Shown here piece by piece: positions 11,704 through 21,914 of a stretch of 64,000 nucleotides of DNA. The position numbers and the translations under genes were made by a program. The stretch is from Gadus chalcogrammus (taxonomy: Eukaryota > Chordata > Actinopteri > Gadiformes > Gadidae): assembly GCF_026213295.1 (NCBI RefSeq), contig NC_079418.1, forward strand, positions 4,029,887 to 4,093,886. The letters are read 5' to 3'. The notes under the pieces are model-generated. The model saw only the letters and a list, made by a program, of their open reading frames with translations. It had not been told where the DNA came from and searched no databases. Each line of letters starts with the position of its first letter. The first letter of the stretch is position 1.

Positions 11704-12410
11704 ATAAGAAGTAATGCAATATTGTTTTCCTCAAATTTAAGTAAGGTTGGATCTGCCAAATTAAGAACTTTAGAAGCAGACTTTGCTAGAATAGACTCCA
11801 TTTTGCAAAATAATTACTCTGAACAAACAGCATTGTAAAGAAGGAAATACATGATATCTTAAAACAACTCTCTGAATTTTTAATACATAGAACTAGACAG
11901 CGCTACTATTTCCAAGGGTCCAGACCTAGTCACCTTTTAGCCATGAAAATCCGATCTAGTGAGCACTTTGCAGATATCCCCTCCATCAAGCTTTCAATGG
12001 AAACATCTTAACTGAACCTTAGCAAATAAATGAGACTTTCCGCTCCTTTTACTCTTATTTATATCAGTCAGAGATCAAGCTGGATAAAGATAGGTGCAGC
12101 AACTTTCTTGGTCAATTACATTTACCTCAGCTTGCAGCAGGTGTCTCTACTCGTCTGGGTGACCCGATTCATTTAGAAGAATTGAAATTGGCTGTATTTA
12201 CAATGCAAAGGAATAAATCCCCAGGTCTGGATGGAATACCACCTGAGTTCTATGTTACATTCTGGAGCAAACTAGGTCCACTACTCTTTGACATGATTAA
12301 AGCCTCTATAGATAAAGGGGGGTTCTCAAGAGATGTAAATATAGCTCTGATTTCATTACCATTAAAGAAATAACGATCCAACCGAATGTCAAAATTATAG
12401 GCCTCTCAGT

Positions 12411-13097
12411 TTGTTAAATTCCGATCTTAAAATTTACGCTAAGGTGCTTGCACGACGTATTCAGGACTATTTACCAGAACTAATTAACTGTGATCAGACA
12501 GGATTTATAAAATCAAGGCTAGCCACAGATAATGTAAGACGCATTCTCCATGTAATAGATGCTGCAAGTGTCAAAACAGAACCTGCAGCGGTGCTGTCCC
12601 TTGATGCTATGAAAGCATTTGACAGACTTGAATGGGCCTTTTTGTGGTCTGTCCTGGAAAAAATGGGTTTTGGTAAAGGTTTTATACACATGGTTAAGGT
12701 ATTGTATTCTAACCCCTCAGCTCTTGTGCTCCCTGGGCAATTATCTTCCACGCTATTTCCGGTTACTAGATCTTCCCGCCAGGGTTGCCCTTTAAGTCCG
12801 GCACTCTTTGCACTTTCCCTTGAACCTTTAGCTCAAATGATTTGTCAATCGACTATCCTACCTATCTCTGTTAATGACACTAAACACCATGTTGCATTAT
12901 ATGCTGATGATGTTTTAGTTTTCATGCAGAACCCAACACTTTCTTTGCCTAATTTGCTTTCCATTTGTGAGGAGTTTGGTGGTCTTTCAGGATTCAAAAT
13001 TAATTGGTCCAAGTCTGCCCTCTTACCACTGAATGAGCCAGCTAAAACACTGCAAGTTCCAGCTAATGTTCCGGTTGTCCAAGTATCTTCGGATTGA
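12411..13097 (+). pseudogene. Reverse transcriptase of the L1-like LINE
   Basis: The longest intact piece of the LINE carries the RT motifs in order: the QTGFIKSR block, LSLDAMKAFDRLEW (first catalytic Asp), SRQGCPLSPALFALSLEPLA and YADDVLVF (catalytic Asp pair). The 12182-12373 frame upstream supplies the start of the domain. A frameshift near 13040-13097 leads into the 13033-13500 frame. The spacing and sequence fit the L1/Tx1 group of fish LINEs. Confidence 0.85.
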
Positions 13098-14536
13098 TAT
13101 TTATCCTTCTATAAACCGCATTGTGACACACAATTACTCTGAGGCATGGAACAGAATTAAAGCAGACATCGATAGGTGGATTTGCCTCCTTAATTCTCTT
13201 CGTGCTTGTATCTCAATAGTGAAAATGAATATTCTCCCAAGAATTAATTTTGTGAGCTCAATGATCCCCCTCTCTCCTCCTGTCCACTTCTGGTCAAAAA
13301 TCCACTCTAGCATCTCACGGTTTATCTGGAATACAAGACGCCCACGTCTGAAATTAACCACTACACAGAGGAAAAGGGATGATGGGGGTCTTGCAGTGCC
13401 AAATTTAAATTCTATTTTTGGTCATTTACTCTTCGACCAATATCGATTTGGTGTGACCCTACTGCTTCTGACTCCTGGCGTAATATTGAAGAAAATATAG
13501 TAAGACCATGGAATTTGCAGGATGTCCTCTTTGCTAATATTTCAGACAAGCTATGTCAGTTACGCTTTGGCCCAATTGTTTCCCACAATAACAAGGGACT
13601 GTTAATTGGAGGGAGACCTATCTCACCATCTTATTGAAGTGGCAGTAACATTCGCCATTTAAATGACATTTATGATAACATGGGCTTACGCTCCTTCCAA
13701 GATATTCGTGGTGCATTTGACCTACCCGGTTCCTCGTTTTTCTTTTATTTACAGCTCAGATCATCTCTTAAAGCACACAGTGTCCCATGGCAACAACCTT
13801 TGCCTACTCATCCAATGTATAAATTGTTTACGGTACTGGGTAAAAACAAGGGTATGGTGTCCAAACTGTATATGTTTTTTTTGGAGTCCTCATATGTTGA
13901 TTTATCCCTAGACAGAGTATGGAGAAGTGACTGTCCAGATCTTGACCCAGATTTTGATTGGAGAGAGGTGTGGTTAAACATAAAGGAGGCTTCTCGTAAT
14001 CCCGACCATCAACAAATTCACTTTAATTATGCTCATAGAACATATTTAACACCACGCAAACTCTACTGTATGAAGGCCTTAAGTGATCCCTTCTGGAGTT
14101 TATGTGCTATGAAAACTCCTGGCACTTTCCTTCACATGATGTGGGATTGTCCACCAGTGTCACGATTTTGGGCTAAAGTGGCATCTGTAATGTCTGACTT
14201 ACTATCAGTCACAATACCAGTGACTGTCTGTCCTTTTGTTAAATGATTTCTCAATGCTCAATATCACCAAGCTTAAAATACGCATAGCACTGGTAGGCCT
14301 GACAGCTGCCAAAAAGATGGTTGCGGTGCGATGGAAGCCTCCCCACTCCCTTGTCGTCAGACACTGGCTCCTCAACTTTTTAGATGTGATTTATCTTGAA
14401 CTTTCAACTGCTCGGATTAATAAGGCCACTGAGACCAATTTAAACAACTGGCACTCTGCTGCTAATTCTCTGAAAGAATTTTTAAAGTGTCCCCATTCCT
14501 GTATTGTTGCTTAAGTAAACCCAAATAATCTCCCTG

Positions 14537-14538
14537 GT

Positions 14539-14572
<34 letters not shown>

Positions 14573-14602
14573 TTGTGTCTGTGTGTGTGTGTGTGTGTCT
14601 GT
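14537..14602. repeat. GT microsatellite at the LINE 3' end
   Basis: GT repeats with a few CT/TT interruptions are followed by a T homopolymer. They directly follow the last LINE coding bases and are likely its 3' tail. Confidence 0.85.
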
Positions 14603-14639
14603 GTTCTTTTTTTTTTTTTTTTATAAAAAAGGGGGTCTT

Positions 14640-14869
14640 CCCTCCTTTGAAGCAGAGTATTTTTTCAGGTCAAAAACGTCCAGCTCCTCTTCTGATGTCA
14701 GTAGGATGAAGGCCAGAGCTGACAGTTGAGCAGGAGAGAGAGATTCTCCGGAGAGACTTCCTGATGTCAGGTACTGTTCGATCTCCTTCACTAGAGAACG
14801 GTCGTTCAGCTCATTCAGACAGTGGAACAGATTGATGCTTCTCTCTGGAGAGAGAGAAGCATCCGCGGA
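14640..14869 (-). pseudogene. NLR piece: end of the NACHT-associated region
   Basis: The minus strand reads SINLFHCLNELNDRSLVKEI and, further on, LSPAQLSALAFILLTSEEEL with DVFDLKKYS. This is the helical segment between NACHT and the LRRs of fish NLR-C proteins. It is bounded by MITE copy B at its upstream edge and the LINE at its downstream edge. Codons expected between this and 15541 are missing. Confidence 0.8.
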
Positions 14870-15534
14870 ACGGCTGCGCCGCGGAATGGCTGCGTCCTCG
14901 GCCCTGCGTCCATTCCTACCGGGCGCGTATCGGTAACGTAGCGCTGCCTTGCGAGCCAGCCGTATTCACGCGAGATCACGAGATCACGCGATAATCCTAA
15001 ACCTAATGTACTCACCTTCCACTCCCAAAACTATTGCAATTAAATGCCACGCTTTGTCCTTGACATTTTCCTTATAAAAAGGATGATTTGGTACATAAAT
15101 GACTTCATGTTGCTGAACTTCGACAATGAGTCTCTCGTCGTCCATGTTGCCGACCCTCTGAGACCCTTTGATTGATTGACTGCTGACCTGGTGCCACCGG
15201 TCATGACGTAATAATGTTGATGTGAAGTTACATGAGCTGAGTATTGTGTTTTATTTTGAAAATTGACCGGATGCTCTATGGCTTTTACTTTTCACTTCCT
15301 GCCCGGCTCGACCTGCTCTGTCGAAATTGACGCGGTTTAGAAGCGGCTCGCGGCAAAAATAGAATTGGACGGAAAGATAGCACCGCGGCGCGGTGTGCCG
15401 CTCCTGGGACGATGCTGAAACGTTCCGCGGCGCGCCCGGTGGAAATGGTCTCATTGATTAGAGTGGAAGCGATCAGCAGCGGTGACCGCGGCGCAGCCGT
15501 CCCGCGGCGCGTACGCCTCCGTGGAATCGAGCCT
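14870..15534. mobile_element. Harbinger-type MITE, copy B, left end truncated
   Basis: This shares long blocks with copy A (for example TTGATTGATTGACTGCTGAC and GGTGCCACCGGTCATGACGT) and ends in a right terminus resembling copy A (GTGGAATCGAGCCT). The left end begins inside the family, at a position matching about 7572 of copy A, so the outer left repeat is gone. It interrupts the NLR coding sequence. Confidence 0.8.
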
Positions 15535-15540
15535 TGAGGC

Positions 15541-15796
15541 TTCTCTGATATCGATGTGACACTCTGCCAGGTCTGCCTCGTAGAAGATCAGGTTGCCTTT
15601 CTCCAGCTGGTTAAAAGCCAGTTTTCCCAAATAAAGAATAATCTTCCTGCTCTCTGGACCCGAGTATGGATCCGTTTCAGCTCTCCCAAGATACTCCCTG
15701 TCCCCCTGTATCAACTGAACCCTCAGGAAGTGGCTGTACATCTGAGTCACGGTCTTGGGCATCTCTTGTATCTGGGATTTTTTTAAGATGTCCTCC
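15541..15796 (-). pseudogene. NLR piece: NACHT middle region
   Basis: The minus-strand reading includes EDILKKSQIQEMPKTVTQMY, SHFLRVQLIQGD and LGKLAFNQLEKGNLIFYEAD followed by HIDIREAS. These are characteristic of the winged-helix side of the fish NLR-C NACHT exon. It directly continues the piece at 18747-19052 once the Harbinger between them is set aside. Confidence 0.85.
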
Positions 15797-16306
15797 GGGG
15801 CCGTATTCACAAAGCATTTTATCTTACCGCTAGGAGTGCTCCTAACTCTCGCTAAAACATTTTACGTAGGAGTTTTTTCTTAAAAGTTATTCACAAAGCC
15901 GCTGAGACCTACTCTTACTAAGGATAAATCATAAAGAGTGAACTAAGAGTGACGCGCCGTTGCTATGGATTACGTCAATTCTCGTGCACGAGTTTAGAAG
16001 CGGTCAGTGCGGTGATTGGTTGTTCAGACGAGCCCACTGAATCACTGAAAAACAAGGAAATAGCCTAGGCTAGAAATGAGTTCCTATTAAGTAGTTATAG
16101 TGCAGTTAGCAGAATACACGCATGATGACAAGTTTGTGCAGACCACGATAATGACGTTGTAGCCTGCACGTTCAATAGAGAGAAAGCAAACAATAAAAAT
16201 ACGTTGCATTAAATCACGGAGGCAATTAAAATACCCTGCAAACTATTATCTAATTAGCATATTTCCTTTAAATAAAAGCCCATACCGGAATTCAAGTCCC
16301 CCTATC

Positions 16307-17362
16307 ATGATGGATGATGAACAAGTGAAACGCAAGCGAAAGGCCAATTGGTCCCAAGACCAATTACTACTACTTTCCCAGTTTGTGCTGGAGCGGAGGG
16401 TGGTAATAAAGGGTAGATTCGGGGCTGGAGTGACCAGCAAGAAGAAGCGGGAGGCATGGGAATAAATTTGCGTTAACATCAATGCTTCCTTCCCTGCTGT
16501 GTGTCGCTCTACCGACGATTGCGAAAAACGCTGGTATGCCCTGCAATCACAGTGTAGGTTCGAGATTGCCGACTATAAAAGAGCTGTCGCGGCTACTGGT
16601 AAGTCCATTATTAACATTGCTTGCCTTCATTTGGGAAATGCATTTGCATGTCTTAAATTTACAATTAACAAAGGCTACAGTGATATGAAACGTGAATTAA
16701 ACTGACATTTAATTTGTAGGAGGAGGACCTGCACCAAAGCCGTTGTCCCCGGTCGCATCGGTGGTGTACGCCTTCCTAGGCTCGGACATAAGTATAACTG
16801 GCCTTGAGGGTGCAGCTGATCCTGCAGTCGATTTGCTAAAGGAGATTGAGGGGTATGTATGCAATGATTGCAATAGGCTCCATGAAAAACCTTTCTGTTT
16901 AATATTTACAGAAGAATTACAATGTGCAACTGGTCAACCCACTTCCCAAAAATGTGTGACAAATTATATATATATATTCCCCACAGGAGAAATGAAGAAC
17001 AAAGTCCTGCTGCAGCTGCAGCATCACATCAGACAGCTCTTCCTCTTCTCCCCATCCTAGCCCTTCCTCTGCCAGCTCTTCCTCTTCCAGCTGCACCTCC
17101 TCTCACAGCTCGTCCTCTTCCAGCTGCACCTCCTCTCACAGCTCTTCCTCTCCCTGCTCTTCCTCTTCCAACTCTCCCTCTTGGTGCACCCACTGGCTCT
17201 CCTCTCCCTCCTGCTGCTGGTGCCAGTTCACTGTTGGAGAAGAAATTGAGGCTGGAAATGAGGGTTTTAAAAAGGCAAAGAAAGGTCCTCAAAGCGAAAG
17301 AGCGGCTTATAAAAATGAAGACTGAATATTACTGTCTTAAGATGGAACATTTTAAAAATTGA
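16307..17362 (+). pseudogene. Harbinger Myb/SANT-like accessory protein, one stop codon
   Basis: Three exons fit consensus splice sites: 16307-16598 (GTAAGT donor), 16720-16852 and 16987-17362. Exon 1 encodes a Myb/SANT-like DNA-binding domain (KRKANWSQDQLLLLSQF and later CEKRWYALQSQC). A TAA at 16463-16465 interrupts it after codon 52. Exon 3 has a repetitive LPLPALPLPAAPPLTA segment and a basic coiled coil (KLRLEMRVLKRQRKVLKAK) before the stop. In this family the protein brings the transposase to the nucleus and to the termini. Apart from the single nonsense codon, the frame is open throughout. Confidence 0.8.
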
Positions 17363-17420
17363 AAGAAAATAAATGTTTTGAACTACACAAATGTGTGTTG
17401 ACTGATTTGTGCCAAGGTGT

Positions 17421-18511
17421 TTACCTAAAATGTGTATTCACAAAGTGATCCCTAAATGCCAGTCCACTCGGTTCCACACGGCCAAATTCCTCGTCATGTT
17501 GATCGCCATCATCTTCTGGCTGTGGAATGTTCCTCCGCTTGCAGAGGTTGTGGAGAATGGCACATACAGTGATTACTGTGCTTGCCCTCTCTGGGGTGAG
17601 GCGAATTTCGCCGTGGAGGACATGAAACCGACGTTTCATCTGCCCAATTCCTCTCTCCACAACATTTCGTGTATGTTTGTGTGCTCTAAGGAAAATAGTT
17701 AACAATAATTAATATGGATTCAACAAATAAAAGGCGTCAAAGAGCCAATACGATGTGTTTTACGCATAGGACTAAGCGTAATCTGCGTAATCACTTACAT
17801 GTTATACGTTAACTGTGCTCCCGGTTGTGGATTGAGGTAGGGTGTCAAGAGCCACGTCTTGCAGGGATAGCCACTGTCACCCAGCAAGTGACACCCAACT
17901 GGTACATGGTGCCTCTCAAAAAGCTGCCTCAGACCGCTCTCCGTTAAAATGCGCGAATCATGGGTAGCTCCAGGCCACTTGGCAACAACATCCAGTATGT
18001 TAAAATTTGCATCAAAAACAACCTGGGTGTTGATGGAATGCACCTTCTTTCTATTGACGAACGCGTCCTCGTCATTTGATGGCGCGATTATTTTTATGTG
18101 CGTCCCGTCAATAACACCGACCACACCGGGCAAGGCGGGCATACCTGCAATTGCCATGAAGTTGGCTTTGATCCTGTGTAAATGTTGAATGTCCAAAGGA
18201 AACCGGATAAACTGTTGGATTATATGTGGTCTAGAGAGCGCGTTGATGGTTTGGTTTATGGCACGGCTGACTGATGGTTGCGATATTCCTAAATCGTCGG
18301 CATTGCAAAGTTGCATTTTCCCTGTTGCTAAATAGCGCAGCGTTGCCAAACATTTTATTTCGGGACTAATTGGATTGTTTCTGTTAGTCGGGGATGTTAT
18401 TGCATCCCGCACTAACTCCACAACAATTTTAATGCCCTCACGATTAAGCCTATATCTCTTTATCAACTCACAGTCTTCCATTGTCTCCAACACATTTCGT
18501 CTCGCAGCCAT
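17421..18511 (-). CDS. Harbinger DDE transposase (HARBI1-like), intact two-exon frame
   Basis: Exon 1 is 18511-17799 (ATG, MAARRNVLETMEDCEL). A GTAAGT donor and a TTTTCCTTAG acceptor remove about 113 bases, and exon 2 is 17685-17421. The joined frame is 325 codons with no stop, close to vertebrate HARBI1 in length. Residues fitting the catalytic triad are D135 (VIDGTH), D212 (LLGDSGYP) and E248 (VVERGIGQMKRRF). A helix-turn-helix-like segment (LGISQPSVSRAINQTI) lies near residues 74-90. With the convergent Myb-like gene it makes an almost autonomous transposon. Whether it is expressed cannot be seen here. Confidence 0.88.
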
Positions 18512-18746
18512 TTTGCGATCCTTTGTGAATAGGTCTTAGTGAGTTAGGAGTCCTCTCGAGGACTTTTAAGCTCTCCTAGACTTAGGTGCTACTTTTAGGC
18601 CTAAAATACTTTGTGAATTGCTCTTAGTGAAAAAAGTTAGGAGTCCTAAATTTAAGAGTGACACGCCCATTATTTTTAGGAGTTACTCCTAAATTCGCCA
18701 GTTAGGACCTACTTTTAGCCCTAAGATCCTTTGTGAATACGGCCCC

Positions 18747-19052
18747 AGAACTGTAGCAGTGATCCAACAGAAGACTGGGATGTGACACATGATGTGGAGG
18801 CTTCGTGATGTCTTGACGTGGGAGATGATTGTGTTGGCCAGCGTCTCCTCTCTGAATCTTTTCCTGAAGTACTCCTCCTTCTGTGGATCGGTGAAACCCC
18901 TCACCTCTGTCACCATGTCAACACACTCAGCAGGGATCCGATTGGCTGCCGCAGGGCGTGTGGTTATCCAGATGCGAGCGGAGGGAAGCAGGTTGCCCCT
19001 GATGAGGTTTGTCAGCAGCACGTCCACCGAGGACGGCTCTTTGACATCAGTC
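18747..19052 (-). pseudogene. NLR piece: NACHT after the Walker B region
   Basis: The minus strand reads [20 protein letters not shown], then [20 protein letters not shown] and [20 protein letters not shown], with [15 protein letters not shown] at the end. The SSxD and TTRPAAA motifs are sensor parts of the fish NLR-C NACHT domain. Upstream coding with FISNA, Walker A and Walker B is absent. In its place the next base enters another Harbinger element at the CTG at 19053. Confidence 0.9.
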
Positions 19053-19055
19053 CTG

Positions 19056-20266
19056 GGGCCTGTACCACGAAGCTCGCTTAGAGGATTAGCGAGGTATGTT
19101 GAGCTCAAAGCCTGGGTTAGTTGTACCACGAAAGTCGATCTCTTTTAGCGTCGCTGTATCACCATGGTGACTTATGCTCGCAACCAAACCTGGTCGGGAG
19201 CAGTTTTTCGGCTTAGTCTAGCCGGAGATCGGCTACTTAAATCGGCATGCACAGCTTTCTAGCCCCTCCTCTGACAGTGGCGTCACCATTTGTGGGTGTT
19301 CCCGTGGACCTCGGCGCACTTCTCGTACAGGCGTCTCTCCGGAGACAGAGGGTTTTACGGGACAGAACCGATCCCTTGGCATTGTCTGACGATATTCAGA
19401 TTCCAGACTTTATTGTCATTGTGCAAACAACGAAATTGTGGTTCTTCACGAGAGTTACAGATTCTCATCAAAGGGTGTTCGATATTTGATCGTCCTTGTT
19501 GGACCTTATGTAGACAATGCTTACTGTTGCGCATTGTGTCTCCGTCACAGAGTGCTAGAGTGGAGGTAGCGCATCAGTCTTGAATTTCTTTGCGGGGGGT
19601 TCGACTCCCAAATGACCCGAATTTATGTGAAGCTTAAACAGTCCCAATTCTCATGCATATGGAATACTTATCCACTAAAGCTTATGGAATTATATTTTTG
19701 TGCTTATTTCGAACTTGAACCCATATTTTCAAGGCCGTGCTGGCACCACATCTATGGTGGTAAATTGCATGATGATAGACCGGCGAATTTGAACCCCGGT
19801 CGCTGGCGTTCGGGTCTTATACTAATCCACTACGCTACAGCCGCTACCTCTCAGCGGTTGAAAACATGCAATACATTTCTACGGTGTATTTAAAGTGAAT
19901 TCCCTAAATTATAGAATAAGGCAGGATGGACGTTGCTTATGCATTTTTAAATCATCATCATTCTATTTGGATTAATGGCGAACAATTCTGCATTTGGCAT
20001 AGTTATTTTATAGACAATAGGCCGAATCTTTTCACTTATACGCATATAGACGGCTTGATCTATCGTAAAGGTGAGAAAAATGACGCAAAAAACGCCCCTT
20101 TCAAGTGAATGCGCACTGAACCCAAAGTGGAAAACCTGGTTAGACTAATTGAATCTAAAGTGAGCGTCGTGGTACCGTTTAACTCTGATTGCGAGTTGCG
20201 GCTCTCTCGAGCCAGGTTTTCCGCTAGGATTTCCGCTATGTTCAGCAAGCTACGTGGTACAGGCCC
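19056..20266. mobile_element. Harbinger-type element, CTG target duplication
   Basis: The inverted ends are GGGCCTGTACCACG (left) and GGGCCTGTACCACGTAGC (reversed right). A perfect 3-bp CTG lies at 19053-19055 and 20267-20269. A frame at 19247-19489 keeps a transposase N-terminus-like stretch (VGVPVDLGALLVQASLRRQR, then ALSDD). The rest of the transposase is missing. Two tRNA-like segments lie inside. Confidence 0.85.
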
Positions 20267-20381
20267 CTGAGCCCTGTTTCAGGTAGCTGGTTTTGAGGCA
20301 ACCCCGAGTTTGTTCGCTCTGAGTTAGTGGAAACTCTGGGTTTTCCGTTTCAGGAAGCAGGTTCAGCGCAACCGAGAGTTA

Positions 20382-20997
20382 AGGCTGGTTTATGCTCGGT
20401 TACGTAAGCGTAAGCGCAAGCGCAAGAGGCCCTTGCGCGCCCTTGCGCCCCCCTTGCGCGACTTCTCACGTCTTGCGTGCGTCGGGCGATTTTTCTAGAC
20501 TTGCGTCATTTTTTACGTAAGCTTTTACGCGAGCCGCCCAGCCTGCAAGGCTGTGATTGGTTTGCTGGTCTGGTTACTACTTCCTGTCTGGAGTATCACC
20601 CGGCAGGCTCATATACAAAAGCATTAACCTGAAGTGAAGTTAACTTTGCTGCCAACACATTATGTCGTTTTAAAATGTAGAGAGATATGCACATTTATAC
20701 AACCCCAATGATCAACAACTTCATCACCCCTGTTCCTCTGTCTGTTGCCATCATTCACTGTGTATGGGGAGAACACGATCTGGCACATAAACAAACCAAC
20801 GACTCCCACAGTCAAAGACGTCATTCTCGAGGTCGTCTTCAACGAAAAACTTTCCTCCACATATTACTCCACCTACTGTTCTGGCGGTAAATTGCTTGGC
20901 AACACGCGCAACACGCGCAACCTAAAAGGGAGCATGAATTGCTTTGAGTAAATTTTGCGCAACAACGTAACACCAACGCTGAAGCATGCAGCCGCCT
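20382..20997. mobile_element. MITE nested in the large Harbinger
   Basis: The ends AGGCTGGTTTATGCT and, reversed, AGGCGGCTGCATGCTTCAGC are bracketed by TTA at 20379-20381 and 20998-21000. The left part is rich in TTGCGC/GCGCAAG repeats. No transposase is encoded. Confidence 0.8.
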
Positions 20998-21043
20998 TTA
21001 GTTGCTGCGGCAACATACGCCGTGGACCTAACCTGCTCGGGAG

Positions 21044-21382
21044 GTGGTTAGACCTACTCTGAGTTTGTTGTCTATAAGGCTGAAGGCAGCTCTCCGACAG
21101 AAGGAAGTGTTAGAAATGGCATGTCCTTTTCTACGAGAGCCTGTGGACGTAGAGGCTGCGATCCTCAGAAGGAATCTCCGTGAGGAACGATTATTAAGAC
21201 CCCGGTTGGATATACTTTATTTTCCTGATCATTTTCTTCACGAGCGCTATCGTTTTTCAGCGCAATCTATCATTTATTTAGACCACCTTCTCAGCCCCCA
21301 TGTTAACTGTCAAACGCACCGGGGGCATGCTTTAAGTTTATTTTTATTTATTTTTATCGCAATTAACGCATGTGCAGAATGA
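21044..21382 (+). pseudogene. Harbinger transposase N-terminal exon
   Basis: From the ATG at 21116 the frame reads MACPFLREPVDVEAAILRRN, followed by LREERLLRPRLDILYFPDHF and LHERYRFSAQSIIYL. This is typical of HARBI1-type transposases of fish before the helix-turn-helix. Homology ends near 21325 (THRGHALS) and the frame runs into unrelated sequence, so the DDE core is lost. Confidence 0.75.
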
Positions 21383-21914
21383 TCCGCCCCGTGCATCCCA
21401 TCCGCTCTGTAGGCTACTACAGTCACTTCAACGTTGTGGCTTTCCCATGATCAGAGTAGCTGACTAACCACGGACCTATAACTGCTGCAAGTCAAGAAAC
21501 TCATTTTAAGAATGCAAGGCAGAAAAGACCCTGGTACTGCTTTTAACCAGATGCTGTTCTTCTCTACATGCACATGCTCAGCATAATCGTCTGCATTGTT
21601 CACTGAAGTCAAACCCTTTGAGTAAACTGTTCAACAAAATAACTTGTCCCACCACAGCCCGTGTTCTAATAATGACAATCTACTTATTATGAGGATTTTT
21701 TTATTTCCTGAAAGCACAACAAAAAAAAAAGTAATTGGGTCAAAGACAAAACTGGGTTTTCAAGCCTCCAAAAGAGAAAAGTATTCAAGAACGAAAAACT
21801 TGTTGTTCTTTCTGGACATCATAGTGTATATTATGTAATTCAAATATTTTCTGAGCAGAAAATAGTAGACAAATTACCTTTTTACTCTGATTTCTAGAAA
21901 ACAAACCTTAAAAC

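Larger units (their letters stand above)
10232..14636 (+). mobile_element. L1/Tx1-like LINE, 5'-truncated, broken, holding a hAT
   Basis: Coding pieces appear in order on the + strand. They are the end of an AP-endonuclease domain (SDHKGIL, 10217-10594), the endonuclease-RT linker (11712-12000), the RT start (NKSPGLDGIPPEFY), RT with a YADD box, and a C-terminal region ending about 14513. Stops and frameshifts occur throughout, and the endonuclease N-terminus and ORF1 are absent. A GT run and a T/A-rich tail follow. The element separates the LRR exon from the NACHT pieces of the NLR gene. Confidence 0.85.
15798..18745. mobile_element. PIF/Harbinger transposon, nearly complete
   Basis: The ends read GGGCCGTATTCACAAAG in inverted orientation (15798 and 18745) and are followed by subterminal repeats of the AGGAGT/TTAGGAC type. 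The flanking 3-mers are CCG on the left and CAG on the right, an imperfect match to the CWG target seen for the neighbouring elements. It carries a minus-strand DDE transposase and a plus-strand Myb-like accessory gene, convergent, the normal Harbinger pair. It sits inside NLR coding sequence. Confidence 0.9.

Noticed and set aside
17029..17292. Arginine/glycine-rich minus-strand frame
   Set aside because: It is the antisense shadow of the LPLPALPLP repeat in the Myb-like protein.
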